From the NCBI GenBank assembly GCA_026008535.1, contig BRKX01000011.1:45120183-45184182 (forward strand): a stretch of DNA of 64,000 bases. The letters are read 5' to 3'. Shown one piece after another: positions 1 to 10,789 of this stretch. The stretch is from Perilla frutescens. Its lineage: Eukaryota > Streptophyta > Magnoliopsida > Lamiales > Lamiaceae. Under the pieces are notes generated by a model. It did no database searches, was not told where the DNA came from, and saw only the letters and a program-made list of their open reading frames with translations. Both the position numbers and the translations under genes were made by a program. Within the stretch, counting starts at the first letter, position 1. Each line of letters starts with the position of its first letter.

Positions 1-359
1 AAATATTTTACAATCTGGGTATGCGTAAAAATTTATCTTTTGTATTTTTCATCCATATTTTTTCATCAAAACATGAACTTCTGACATCTTAAATGATAGA
101 GCACGAAGAGAGCTTTAATTTGATATTTTTTGATGTGCACTGGATTAAAAACAAGCAAGTTATGGTCGTTTAAAGTTTATAAAAAAATTTTAAAAAATTG
201 TTGACATCATCAATTTTAAATATTTGGATGATAATAACTCTCATTCTTTTCTTTTTTTACCTTATTATTTACGAAATTGCCACATTTTTTCTTTTAAATC
301 TCAACCATTAGATTATTAGATTGGATGATGGGGACCTGGTTCTATTTTGATCCATTCTA
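1..359. mobile_element. Right end of a TA-flanked, AT-rich non-autonomous DNA transposon (partial)
   Basis: The window opens inside an element with no ORF of note. A block at about 80-200 (run of gagctttaatttgatat, later gattaaaaacaagcaag) recurs near 22700, 23200 and 24470, always next to the right end of an element of this type. The last 60 bp (tcaaccattagattat, then gatggggacctggttct) resemble the right ends at about 23480-23550 and 24660-24755. The element stops at a (TA)n run at 359-374. Its left end lies outside the window. Class is inferred as Mutator-like or another TA-targeting non-autonomous element. Confidence 0.45.
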
Positions 360-929
360 TATATATATATATATGGGGCACACTCCTGTTAGATCGTCTA
401 ACGGATCCCCTTGCGTTAGACGGATACTATTTGACCCAACAAAGTGGTCCCCCCTCCTTTTTTCTTTTTATTTTTATTTTTTTTAATGGTCCCCCCTTCC
501 CCTTTTTTCTTTGATATTCAATTTTTATTTTTTTTATTTTTTTTTGCACTTGCAGCTCTCTCTTTGTTTCCTCTTTTTTTAAGCACAAACGTGCTTTCTT
601 TTTTTTTCTTTTTTTCTTTTTTCCTTCTTCTTCTTTAGCACGTTTGTGCTCTTCTTCTTTTTTTTTTCCTTTCTTTCTTTAGCACAAATGTTATATTTTC
701 ATTAAAATAAAATTTAGAAGAAAAGTTATATTTTCATTAAAATAAAAATTACCGACAATTAAGCATTAATTATCAAATTAACAACAGAGAAGTATGATTA
801 ATTATGAAGTAAGTACACTATTAATAAAAAAAAGAAGCATCACTAATATAATGAGTAGTTACTACTCACTATCATGTTCAATTTTTGAATTGTAACATTT
901 TTTTTATGTAGCTAATGATTCAATTTTTG

Positions 930-1380
930 AATTGCAATATGTTTGAACTGATACTTTTCTTTGTAATTAGTGATACTTTCTTCTGTAATTAGTGATATTT
1001 TTATTCTAATTAGTGATACTTTCTTCTGCAATTAGTGATACTTTTTTTCTAATTAGTGATACTTTTCTTCTAATTAGTGATATTTTCTTCCTTGATTAGT
1101 GATACTTTTCTTTCTAATTAGTGATTCTTTTTTCTGCAATTAGTGATATTTTTCTTCTAATTAGTGATAATTTCTTCTGCCATTAGTGATACTTTTCTTC
1201 AATTAGTGATACTTTATTTGCAATTAGTGATATTTTTCTTCTAATTAGTGATACTTTCTTCTGTAATTAGTGATACTTTTCTTTCTAATTAGTGATACTT
1301 TCTTCTGCGATTAATTATATTTTTCTTCTAATTAGTGATACTTTCTTTTGTGATTAGTGATACTTTTCTTTCTAATTACA
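930..1380. repeat. Minisatellite, ~20-22 bp unit AATTAGTGATACTTTCTTCT
   Basis: About twenty imperfect head-to-tail units built on attagtgatactttcttctg, with unit lengths varying around 20-24 bp. The same array lies in the second copy of this element at about 27640-28010, so it belongs to the transposon and not to the target site. Confidence 0.85.
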
Positions 1381-1854
1381 TTAATGATACTATAATTATT
1401 TTAAGGATACTTCAATATATATATTTTTTAAAATAAATCTATACCCTAAATTGAAATTAGTGAACCATAAAATTGAATTGAATTTAATTCATTTTTTTAA
1501 ATAAAATTTCACCATATAAATATATATTTTTTTTAAAAAATGTATACCCTAAAATGGAATTAGTAAGCACTAAAATTGAATTGAATTAATTTTTAAAAAA
1601 AGAAAGAAAGAAAGTGAAAATAATAATACTTTCTTCTGCAATTAGTGATACTTTTTTATAGTAATGAGACTTCACTTCACCCCATAAAATAATGATACTC
1701 ATATGTGAGTTAATAATACTTCACCTCATAAATAATGATACTTTGATTAATTAATGATATTTCTTTTTTGGTTCAATAATTATTCAACCGACAGGAAAAA
1801 AATATATTTTTTAAAAATAAATGTATACCCTGAGAACACTATATTATAATTATT

Positions 1855-2100
1855 AAAAGAAAAAAAAAAGAAACAAAAAAAACGAGACCAAGAAAGAAAA
1901 AGGAAAGAAGAAATAAGAAAAAAAAGAAGAAGAAAGTGAAAAGAGATGAAAGAAACAAAGAAGAAGAAGAAGAAGAAGAAGAAGAAGAAGAAGAAGAAGA
2001 AGAAGAAGAAAGAAGGAAAAAAGAGAAGAAAAGAAAAAAAGGAGTGGGTTGGAGAGGCTAAAGGAAAAAAGAAGAAAAGAGAGAAAGGAGGAGTGGGCTA
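1855..2100. repeat. Polypurine tract with (GAA)n run
   Basis: Nearly pure A/G for about 245 bp, with an uninterrupted (gaa)n run at about 1959-2010. It forms the right arm of the 375-2210 element; the equivalent arm of the second copy (28245-28420) is also purine-rich. Long open frames on the complementary strand here (Leu/Phe/Ser-rich) are compositional artefacts. Confidence 0.85.
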
Positions 2101-3169
2101 GAGGAGTGGGCAGGCCCAACAGGCAACAAAAAAATAAAATCTGGGCGGATTTGGTTGGATTTTGGGACGGGTTGGATATTATATTAGACGATCTCATATA
2201 AGTTTTTGTCTATATATATATATATAGATATAGATAGAGATGGGATCATGTGAGAACCACACCCGCATGTGAGAACCGAGAACCAATCTCAGCCACAAAT
2301 TGATCTGATTTGGACGGCCAAGATCAGATCAAAATTTAAAAAAAACGGTGCATTATTGTAACTTTTTAGACTTTTTAATGAAACAAGGGTATTTTAGTAA
2401 TTCAGGAATTATGTTATATTTGGAATGAATCCCTTCCATCCGCAATTCGTCTTCTTCCTCAGCATCTCTCTCTCTTAAAAGCTTATTTTTAAGGAAATCT
2501 GTAGACTAAGAATTTATGGGAAATGGTGAGAAAAGCCATTGGATTCATTCGTCATGATTAGTCGTCTCGGGAGATATTTTACAGGTCTGCTTTTGAGAAA
2601 GATGTTGAATTAATTCATCTCGACTTTTAAATCAAAAGAGATCTATCAAAGCTAAAGGGATCATTCATGGGACCATCTATCTATCTCTCTCTCTCTATCA
2701 TCTATATATATAATAATATATAATTCGAATTTTTTCTAATAATAACAATTAATTAATTAATAATTATTTTTGAAGTATATATAGATTAATATACTTGCAA
2801 GATGAAATTTGATATGTTTTTCGAGTCGTGGCAGTAAAATTGATGGATTGAACTATTTATTTCATCGGATGCAATGGGAGCCGTTGTGGGATCGTCTTTG
2901 GAGACCATGGTGATGGGTGTGGTTTGTGTGACATCCGAAGAAGATGCCTCCAATGGGTTAACTTGTTGCTCTCAGGTTGTGTAGACTTGCTTTAGCTTCA
3001 TATTTTGGCATTAATTTTTATAAATTTTTGTTACATTTTTTGTGATGAATTGCTCAAATTTATTATTTTCAAGTTGCAGGGTGGGGGAAGTTGGATACAT
3101 AGTGCTGACGCTGGTACAAAGTGAGGCCCTACCGTTGTTATTTTCCAGCCGTGATTGTGTGATTCATGC

Positions 3170-3345
3170 TCAGTTAACATGTATTTTAGCACTGCTGTGA
3201 TCTATTTTAGCAATGTTGTAACCTATTTTAGCACTATTGTGAACTGTTTTAGCACTGTCATGTACTTTAGCACTACTGTAATCTATTTTAGCAATGTTGT
3301 AACCTATTTTAGCACTACTATGAACTATTTTAGCAGCAGTTGAAA
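3170..3345. repeat. TTAGCAC-type tandem array, main cluster
   Basis: Nine or so units of roughly 19-20 bp (ctattttagcactgctgtga with variants). Related clusters lie at 3860-4040, 4190-4280, 4700-4805 and 4935-5040 in the same orientation, and at 6405-6480 and 6600-6670 in the opposite orientation (gtgctaaaataagtcatga). ORFs predicted here on both strands are repeat artefacts. Confidence 0.85.
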
Positions 3346-4339
3346 CTTTATTAGAAAACATAATCTGCAGCAGCTGCATGATTATTGGAATTAGCAGTAG
3401 TCGTCGTGGCCGTTGTTGTGTTGGAACTACAATTTTATGTTAAGCGGTTCTTAGTATAAATTTACAAACACGTGCTTGATGATCTTAAAACTTATTTGAA
3501 TTTCTTACGCAAAAATAAATATTAATATGTATTTATGTATGTGTACATACTAGTAGAAAAATGTTAACTGGTGGTTAATTAATTTCTTAATGAAAATTAT
3601 GAATACATCACCAAAAATGTCAATTTCTGTTGATTAATACGGATAGTTCCAACTCGTAAGCGAGGAGTTGATTTTCATATTGTGTGTTTTTGGTTTTTTG
3701 TATATATGTAGATCTTATTAGCATCACAATATGAATTATTAGCATTGTGAATTTAGTTAATAGATTGAGTATCATAATAATGTCCCGTTAATAGAGTGTT
3801 TTTCACGATGAATGCAATATTGTGATAAGAAACGAGTATTATGAAAATCATTTTGTTAAAATGTTCTTTAGCACTACGTGAACTATTTTAGCACTTCTTT
3901 AATCTATTTTAGCACTTCTATAATCTACTTTAGCATTTATGTGAATTATGTGAAGCTGATAAGCTGTTATTTGCTGTGAAGTATTTTTAGCACTGCTGTG
4001 AACTATATTTAGCACTGTTGTTATCATTGCAAAATCTATTGTAACATTTTTATGCTTCTATAATAAATCTTATGACAAAAAACCTCTCATTTCAAATAAA
4101 GCATTGTACTTCATAGTTTGATAAAATATCCAGATTCAATTTAAGAAATCATTCAGCAAACTTTATATATGCATATGTTTGTGTGTGCGTACTTTAGTAC
4201 TACTTTGAAGTATTTTAACACTATTGTAAACTAGTTTAGCACTGCTGCGAACTATTTTAGCAGTATTGTAAACTATTGTAAAAACTTTATCGCTGTCTGT
4301 CACAATGCTTAGGGCTTAGGGGCTGACCATGCAAGCTGC

Positions 4340-4615
4340 AGAATAAGTATAGGAACACCTTAGCAACAGTTTTAAGCTATGTAAGGGTGTGATATAGGGA
4401 TAAAATGCCCATACTTTTTGAGCTTGTCCACCACCACTAAAATTGGATCCTTCTTTTGTAAGGGTGTGATATAGTCCCATTATCCTTCAAGTGTGGGCAG
4501 TAGAAGAGCCTCTTTAACCTGACATAAGTCCCATAGATGCCTGAATGCCCTCCATAAGGAGAGTTGTGCATTTCTTGAAGTAGCAGTTGCTTGATATCAG
4601 AGTTTCATCCTTGCA
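4340..4615 (-). pseudogene. Captured Ty3/gypsy integrase fragment (antisense)
   Basis: Read on the minus strand, the segment gives an integrase zinc-binding stretch (EMHNSPYGGHSGIYGTYVRL, then a C-P-H motif) followed, in a shifted frame, by the start of the integrase core (ILVVVDKLKKYGHFIPI). Both are characteristic of Ty3/gypsy pol. The usual second cysteine region and the catalytic core are missing and frames are broken, so it is a dead fragment. It sits inside the 2237-7280 element, between two TTAGCAC arrays, which suggests capture by that element or an old insertion into it. Confidence 0.7.
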
Positions 4616-4626
4616 CTTCATAATTT

Positions 4627-5104
4627 GATAAAATATCCAGATTCAGTTAAGAATCATTCAGCAAACTTTATATATGCATATGTTTGTGTGTGTGTGTGTA
4701 CTTTAGCACTACTGTGAAGTATTTTGGCACTATTGTAAACTAGTTTAGCATTTTTGTGAATTATTTTAGCACTATTATAATCTAGTTTAGCACTGCTGTG
4801 AAATTTTTTTTACATGATCTTAGAATATATTTTTTATGCATTAATGTGATTTTAGTTTGTGAATTGATAAAATATCCAGATTCAATTTAATAAATCATTC
4901 AGCAGACTTTATATATGCATATGTTTGTGTGTGTGTACTTTAGCACTACTGTGAAGTATTTTAGCACTATTGTAAACTAGTTTAGCATTTCTGTGAACTA
5001 TTTTAGCACTATTGTAACCTAGTTTAGCACTGCTGTGAAATTGTTTTTACATGATCTTAGAATATGTTTTTTATGCATTAATGTGATTTTAGTTTGTGAA
5101 TTGA
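4627..5104. repeat. ~238-bp tandem duplication
   Basis: Two units starting with gataaaatatccagattca (4627 and 4866) are near-identical over about 238 bp. Each ends in gcattaatgtgattttagtt. The start of the unit also occurs at 4118 and again at 5102. Each unit contains a (gt)n run and four TTAGCAC motifs. Confidence 0.85.
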
Positions 5105-5299
5105 TAAAATATCCAGGATTTTGAATATTATGAGCACAACATTTTTCAGGATTTTAACTTCCATGTTAGATGGATTAATGATTCTTTTATTGTGTTCGTG
5201 AGCTATTATGAGCAAGTTCCATTTAACTGCATTTTCTCGTGCAATTAATGAGATCGAGTTATGCATAATTACTGAATATGTGGTTCCTTAAAATAGGTA

Positions 5300-5655
5300 T
5301 ATATTCAGAGCAGAAGTCCAGATACTATCTGCACCCTTCAACATGCAAATAAAACTGAAATCACCAACATCACAGCTTCAAGAAATTACAACAAACACAG
5401 AATGAGATCAAGTGAAATTTATTCATCTGTAGAAATCCTTCCCTTCCATTCATGATTAGAAAGTTACACTCTTATAAAGAGAACAGGGGACACAAATATT
5501 TGAGAGTTAAAATACATGTTTCTGAGGGCACAAGAGCTGAAGAAATCTGAAATTTTAGAGGTCAAAAGCTGCCATCCCAAGTTGCTTGGAGGCTTTTCTT
5601 TCGGGTGCTTGGAGCCATAGTGATCAACAAGCTGATTCTGATTCGCAAGCTAGCT
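5300..5655 (-). pseudogene. Captured last exon and 3' UTR of a host gene, possibly a small C2H2 zinc-finger protein
   Basis: On the minus strand a pyrimidine-rich stretch ending ctttcag precedes an exon-like segment. One frame reads NQLVDHYGSKHPKEKPPS, which resembles the C-terminal finger helix (H-x3-5-H, then basic KHPKEKPP) seen in small plant C2H2 proteins. An in-frame TAG lies just upstream, so if this is the right frame the copy is not coding. After it comes non-repetitive, UTR-like sequence with an AATAAA signal near 5415-5420. The splice acceptor and AATAAA are seen directly; the gene identity is a memory-based guess on fewer than 20 residues. Located inside the 2237-7280 transposon. 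Confidence 0.4.
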
Positions 5656-6982
5656 CTGAAAGTTCAAACCATAATTGAGTAAGATAGCAAGCAACATTTC
5701 GACAAGGCATTGTACATTTCCAATATCCCCAAAGAAACACCTAGAGATAGATCTAGAGTCATTTATATAGCTCAAATCCGAAGTAAAACACAACACCCCA
5801 AGGCCTAAATGTAAGTTTAGCAATCATTAAAATGCAATGTGTTTTGAAATTTCAATGGAAATGTATAAGGGAAGCAAGTAGCTGAATCAATGTTTAGGGG
5901 GAGAAGAAAGTAGAGAATGGAACTATGCGAATTACAGATCTCTTTGCTTTTGCTAGAAGATAGCCATAACTAATTGAACAATAATCTGAGATTTCAACTC
6001 CAACTCCAACTCCATCCAATAAAGAATCCCTACAAATGTTGTATTAGATTAGTTTTGAATTTGATACCACTCATAGTCACACCATATCCTTTATCTTTGG
6101 ACGGCCACAATCAATCCCAAACATCCATCAAAATTGCTACCTACGAACAACACTTGTCACTTCTCACCCCCCCCCATTAAAATAAATTCCACGCTTGTTT
6201 TTAGATCCAATTCCAATACATCTTGACACGGCGTCATAGTTCAAATCATTGACAAAGTTATCAAACACAATAATCGACATGAACCAAAGAGGAAGGATAA
6301 TTAAACATAAAAAAAATCGATCTGCTTTTAATCTTTTATCTCGACGCATATTTCAAAACATGCATCCCACACGAATTTCAACATAGAATTAATAAGAGAA
6401 AGGAATTACAAGAGTGCTAAAATAAGTCACAAGAGTGCTAAAATAAGTCATGATTGTGCTAAAATAAGCCACAAGGGTGATAAAATAAAAAATCACAAAT
6501 TAAAAAATAGGAAATGACAATTTTTGAACTTGTAACACTGTTTATTCATTGGTTTATTGAAATGCCGAAAGCATTTTTCATGCTAATGCCAAAGAAGTGC
6601 GATGCTAAAATAATCCATGATAGTGCTAAAGTAATACATGAGAGTGCTAAAATAGAAAATGATAATGCTAAAATACCAAATTGAAAAATATACACATAAA
6701 TTGCCAACACTGTGTAGGGTTAACACTTTTATATACATTTTTCGTCATGAGGAGAATGAAAATGAAACTGATAAAACTTCATGCAATAAAAATAAATACA
6801 GTTTGTTCAAGGTTAGGTTTTTGTACGTGTTGTGCTTAGAAAAATACGAAATACATTGTTAAATTATCATAATATAGCGCTAAATGGATGTTTATAGAAA
6901 ACGTAAACTGATAAATCAACATAGTATAATCGCTAAAAAAACAAACGAAATTTCTTAAAAATAAAAATGAAATACATATTAC

Positions 6983-7125
6983 CTTGAGTGTTCATGTTTT
7001 TCTGAGGATTTTGTTGATTGTTTGAGAGTTTTTGACGGTTGATTTCGATTTGTTTTCAATTTATCTTCAAAGCTTTAGTGTTCTGGTTTTGCGCGAGTTG
7101 TGCTGTAGTAGGAATGAGAAAGGTT
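6983..7125 (-). other. Putative first exon and 5' UTR of an antisense transcription unit inside the transposon
   Basis: Reading leftward from the right TIR is UTR-like sequence, then an ATG (6995-6993), codons for MNTQ and a splice-donor-like CAAG|GTAATATG at 6983/6982. The captured last exon on the same strand lies 1.3 kb downstream (5655-5300). Together they look like the two ends of one minus-strand gene captured or built by the element. No promoter motif was proven. The exons in between were not recognised. Confidence 0.3.
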
Positions 7126-7289
7126 TCAGGGGCACCGAAATTCTGATTTATTACAATAATGCCACCGCTTTTTATTTATTTATTTTGATCTGATCTAGAC
7201 CGTCCAAATCGGATCAATCTATGGTTGAGATTGGTTCTCGATTCTCATATGGGATATGGTTCCTTCTGGAACCCAACCCGATATAGATA

Positions 7290-7570
7290 TATATAATTGC
7301 GCCCGTGCGTGTTTAATACTTTCATCTTGAAATTTAAAATTTATTTTCCCAAACCTTCACGGGTTACTTAGATTAAATGAAACGACCATGAAGGTATTGT
7401 AGGGACAAACCCATTTAACCCAACGTCTATATCATGGCACAGTACTCAATTCTTGAAGAGAAAATAGTTTAAATCAAATAACAATTTGAACACGACACGT
7501 ACATATATAAATATTCCATGGGAATACATAAGAAATCGTCGATAACTGTCACGCCACTATCAGAGTTTGA

Positions 7571-7620
<50 letters not shown>

Positions 7621-8730
7621 CTGATTTATCTGTTTAAATAAAGATTAACAAAACTTAATCCAAAATTGTGAGATTGAAATTATAATGTGTAGTAAATGAT
7701 TGGCGTATGTTCATAATTATGGTCCACCTCCCCAACTACTTCACTGTGCATTTCATTTTTCCACATTATATATCCAGCTATTTCATTTTATCTTTTATCC
7801 GTGTATATGTCGTCACACACACGATTACGATTGGCCCACATTTATGGAAACCTAAATGTATTTAATTCTTCCCTCTTTTATGTAAGGCAAATTCTTCCAT
7901 ACCACATATAATTATTGGACGGGTGGCCTGCGTGCAAGTTGATCCGAGTCGACCTACTCCGTCCCGCCCAAATTCAAAAGAAAAAAAAAATCGATCTAGG
8001 AAAAAATATTACTCATTTTATTAAAAAAGTATCAGCCGCAACCTTAAAATTTTCACTCTAACAGTTTAATTATACGAGTTAATTACATTTGAATTATAGT
8101 TAAATATATGTGAACTGAGGTTTCTTATTCCCAAACAGGGTTTGTTATTTCTAATTAAGGTTTAAATAAATTCACTTTAAATTTAGAGTTCACTAATTCT
8201 ATTATCGAATATATATTTATTTCAAATTTCAGGTTTCTCATTTTCAATTATATTTATTATTCCCAATTATGTTTTATACTTATTTCAAAAAAAATAATTA
8301 TTGTGCGCAATGCACAAGCCCACACTTTAGCATCGGGCAAGAGCGTTGCGCGAGTCACTAGATTTCAAATAAAATAAATAATTCACTTTGATTTTAATAT
8401 TTACTAATTCCGTTCTAAGGTATATATTTATTTCAAAATCATGATTTCTTATTTTCAATTAGGATTATTTATTCTCAACTAGGGTTTATATTTATTTTGA
8501 ATAAATCAATTAGCAAGCAAGTGCATTGCACGAGTTCATGAATTTCAAAAATATTAAATTAATTCACTTTAATTTTATGATTCATGTGTATGATTTTGAA
8601 AAAAAATAGAAAATAAAAATAAAAATAGGTGAGCACGCATACTCCACGCGCAATGCAGGTTGAATTCACACGCCATTTTTTGGATAATTTTAGGACACTT
8701 TTTTCATGATTTTTTTGAGTTTGGCCTGCC
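7290..8730. other. Unassigned AT-rich stretch with a (TA)n run and a diverged tandem repeat
   Basis: No gene seen. A pure (ta)n run lies at about 7573-7617. From about 8000 to 8690 there are three diverged units of roughly 180-200 bp. Each has a low-complexity AT part (ttcacttta, ttctattatcg) and a short GC-rich word (gcgcaatgcac, gcgttgcgcgag, gtgcattgcacgag). Comparable units resume at 10900-11290 on the other side of the hAT derivative, so that element landed inside this repeat. Confidence 0.5.
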
Positions 8731-10789
8731 TAGGGTTGTAAATGAACCAAACTGTTCGTGAGCTACTCGGGTATCGGTTCGAAAAAAGTTCGATCGAAAC
8801 TCGATTGTTTATTAAACGAGCCGAATTCGAGCTCGACAATTTTCTCGAGCCGAATTCAAGCTCGACAATTTTCTCGAGCCGAACTCGAGCTACTCGCGAG
8901 CTTCTCACGAGTAGCTCGAGTTCGACTATAAATGAGCTTTTATCGAGTAGTTCGCGAGCTTTTAATCGAGCTTTTGACAAATAAGTTAAAAAAATTTCAC
9001 CCCCAACAAGATTCAAACATTAGCCAAATGTATTTCAATTTGTTATTATAGTCACTCGACCAAATTATTAACAATTATGTTAATTGAATCAAATAATGTT
9101 TTTGTAACAATTCTCCTAAACTTAATTATATGCAAATATTTATATATTATATTCTGATATTATATTTATATAAATATATATAATATCATATTATCAATTT
9201 ATCAGATAAATATGTTCAACTAATAATAATAATAATAGACTATATGAACTATACAAAAAATAAGAATTAATATTATCATAAAAAGGGGAATCAATTAATG
9301 ATATTTACAAACATTAAGTTAAGCTTATTTTATTAAACAAAACATAGGAATATGTAAATAGATTTATATGATAAAAATAATGTAATAAAAAATTAATTAT
9401 CCAACTTTAAGACACACATTTAGAATTTATTTAGTTATAATATTAATATAAAATAGTATATTTGAATTTTGAAGTAGTCTAACAAAAAACTATCTAATTA
9501 TGAGGTAAATAAACTTATAGTTTATAGTTATAATCAAGAATTGAGATTTGATAATGAAACAAACACAAATGAATTTGATTAAACCTATGATATCAAATAA
9601 ACATCATTACATTGAATTAAATCACAATTATTCATCAAAATCAATATCAAACAATTGATAGTGTCTGATAATTTTTTAGTTTATTGGATTCGACAATATA
9701 TATATATATATATATATATATCAATTTACTCAATTATTATATAATATACAAATATTATTTATACTTTAGCGTGCCTATTGAAATATTTGATTTATATACC
9801 AATAAAAGAAAAGAAAATTGAGATATAACAATAAAAATAAATTATGATTTATAAATCATATTATAAAAAACTTTAAAATTTGTATTCAAATTAAGATTAT
9901 TGTAAATATTTACTTATTAATTGAAACATGTGTGAATGTGTAGTAAAAAATAATAAACTAACAATAATAATGAACTATATTATCAATCAACTAATATGAT
10001 TACAATTTATATGAAAATGAAAACGAATATGATAAAATAATAAGAAAATAAGATATGTTTGAATTATTATTTATAAATTACATAATAAAAAACATTTTGA
10101 AATTAGATTTTGAATTAAGATGATTGTAAAATATTTATATGTTGAAGTTTGAAAGAAAAATAATAAGCTATCATGGATAGTGGGATAAATTACTAATTAC
10201 CTAATGAATATAATTTTTAAACAAAAAAGTGAAAATGAATGATCTATAAAATAAAAAGGAAATGAGATATAAGTAAATTATGATTTATAAATTATATTAG
10301 AAAAAATATTTTGAAATTTTAATTCAAATTAAGGTAAATATATATTAAAATTTGATTATCCTAGATTAATAATGAAAAATAATAAAATGAGTAATAATCA
10401 TGACTACAATCACATAATTAAGTAATTAATATAAATAAAATAAAATAAAAATAAACATAATTAAAGAAAATCTGGAAAAGAAAAGAACTCGATCACGAAT
10501 TTTATTATTATCGAGTTTTTTGTTGAATTTTTTTAATCTAACTTGAACATATCTTTATCGAGTCAAACTCGAGCCGAGCTCGAATCGAACTCGATCAGGA
10601 ATTTTATTAGTCGAGTCGAACTCGAACTCAAACTCGAAGTTCGGGTCGAATTCGAACTCGAACCCAAACTCGAACTCGAAGTTCGAGTCGAATTCGAACT
10701 CAAACTCGAACTCGAGCCAAATATATCTTAAATGAGCCGAACTCAAACTTAAAGGTATTTATCTCGGCTCAGTTCGTTTACAGCCCTCA
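8731..10789. mobile_element. Non-autonomous hAT element, GAGCTCGA-rich ends
   Basis: Left end tagggttgtaaatgaacc and right end gttcgtttacagccctca form the inverted termini typical of a widespread plant hAT family (AGGGYTGTAAAYGAAC). Both subterminal regions (8755-8980, 10545-10745) are dense in clustered gagctcgag, gaactcgaa and tcgagcc words. Such words are usually taken as transposase-binding repeats. The middle, 9000-10500, is AT-rich with no transposase. cctgcc flanks both ends and is probably what remains of an 8-bp duplication. Open frames of 60-108 codons over the subterminal repeats are artefacts of the repeated words. Confidence 0.7.

Larger units (their letters stand above)
375..2210. 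mobile_element. Non-autonomous Mutator-like element, copy 1 of a two-copy family
   Basis: A 1.84-kb element. The left end (ggggcacactcctgttagat) and right end (agatcgtctaat on the complementary strand) share an imperfect terminal inverted repeat. It is flanked by tatatatat (366-374 and 2211-2219), which fits a 9-bp target duplication but is weak evidence inside a TA run. The second copy at 25114-28550 has the same ends and an unambiguous 9-bp duplication, which supports the Mutator-like assignment. Inside are a T-rich left arm (430-690), an AATTAGTGATACTTT minisatellite (about 930-1380) and a polypurine right arm (1855-2100). It has no transposase, so any mobility would depend on another element. 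Confidence 0.65.
2237..7280. mobile_element. 5-kb non-autonomous element with ~100-bp TIRs and captured gene fragments (Pack-MULE-like)
   Basis: The left end (2240-2336) and the reverse complement of the right end (7170-7280) match over about 100 bp: both carry gagaaccaatctca and gatttggacgg followed by agatcagatcaaaat. Flanking atatagata (2228-2236 and 7281-7289) fits a 9-bp target duplication, although the site is TA-rich. No transposase is present. The interior carries 19-20-bp TTAGCAC-type arrays, a 238-bp tandem duplication, an antisense Ty3 integrase fragment (4340-4615) and an antisense host-like last exon with 3' UTR (5300-5655). A likely first exon (6983-7125) reads leftward out of the right TIR. 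The Mutator-like class is inferred from TIR length and TSD size. Confidence 0.6.

Noticed and set aside
444..638. 64-codon Phe/Leu-rich open frame
   Set aside because: Produced by a T-rich low-complexity tract in the transposon arm; no conserved motif.
1853..2197. 114-codon minus-strand open frame
   Set aside because: It is the complement of a (GAA)n polypurine tract.
8690..9016. Overlapping open frames on both strands over the hAT left end
   Set aside because: They follow the repeated gagctcgag words and read open in both directions, as expected from short repeats.
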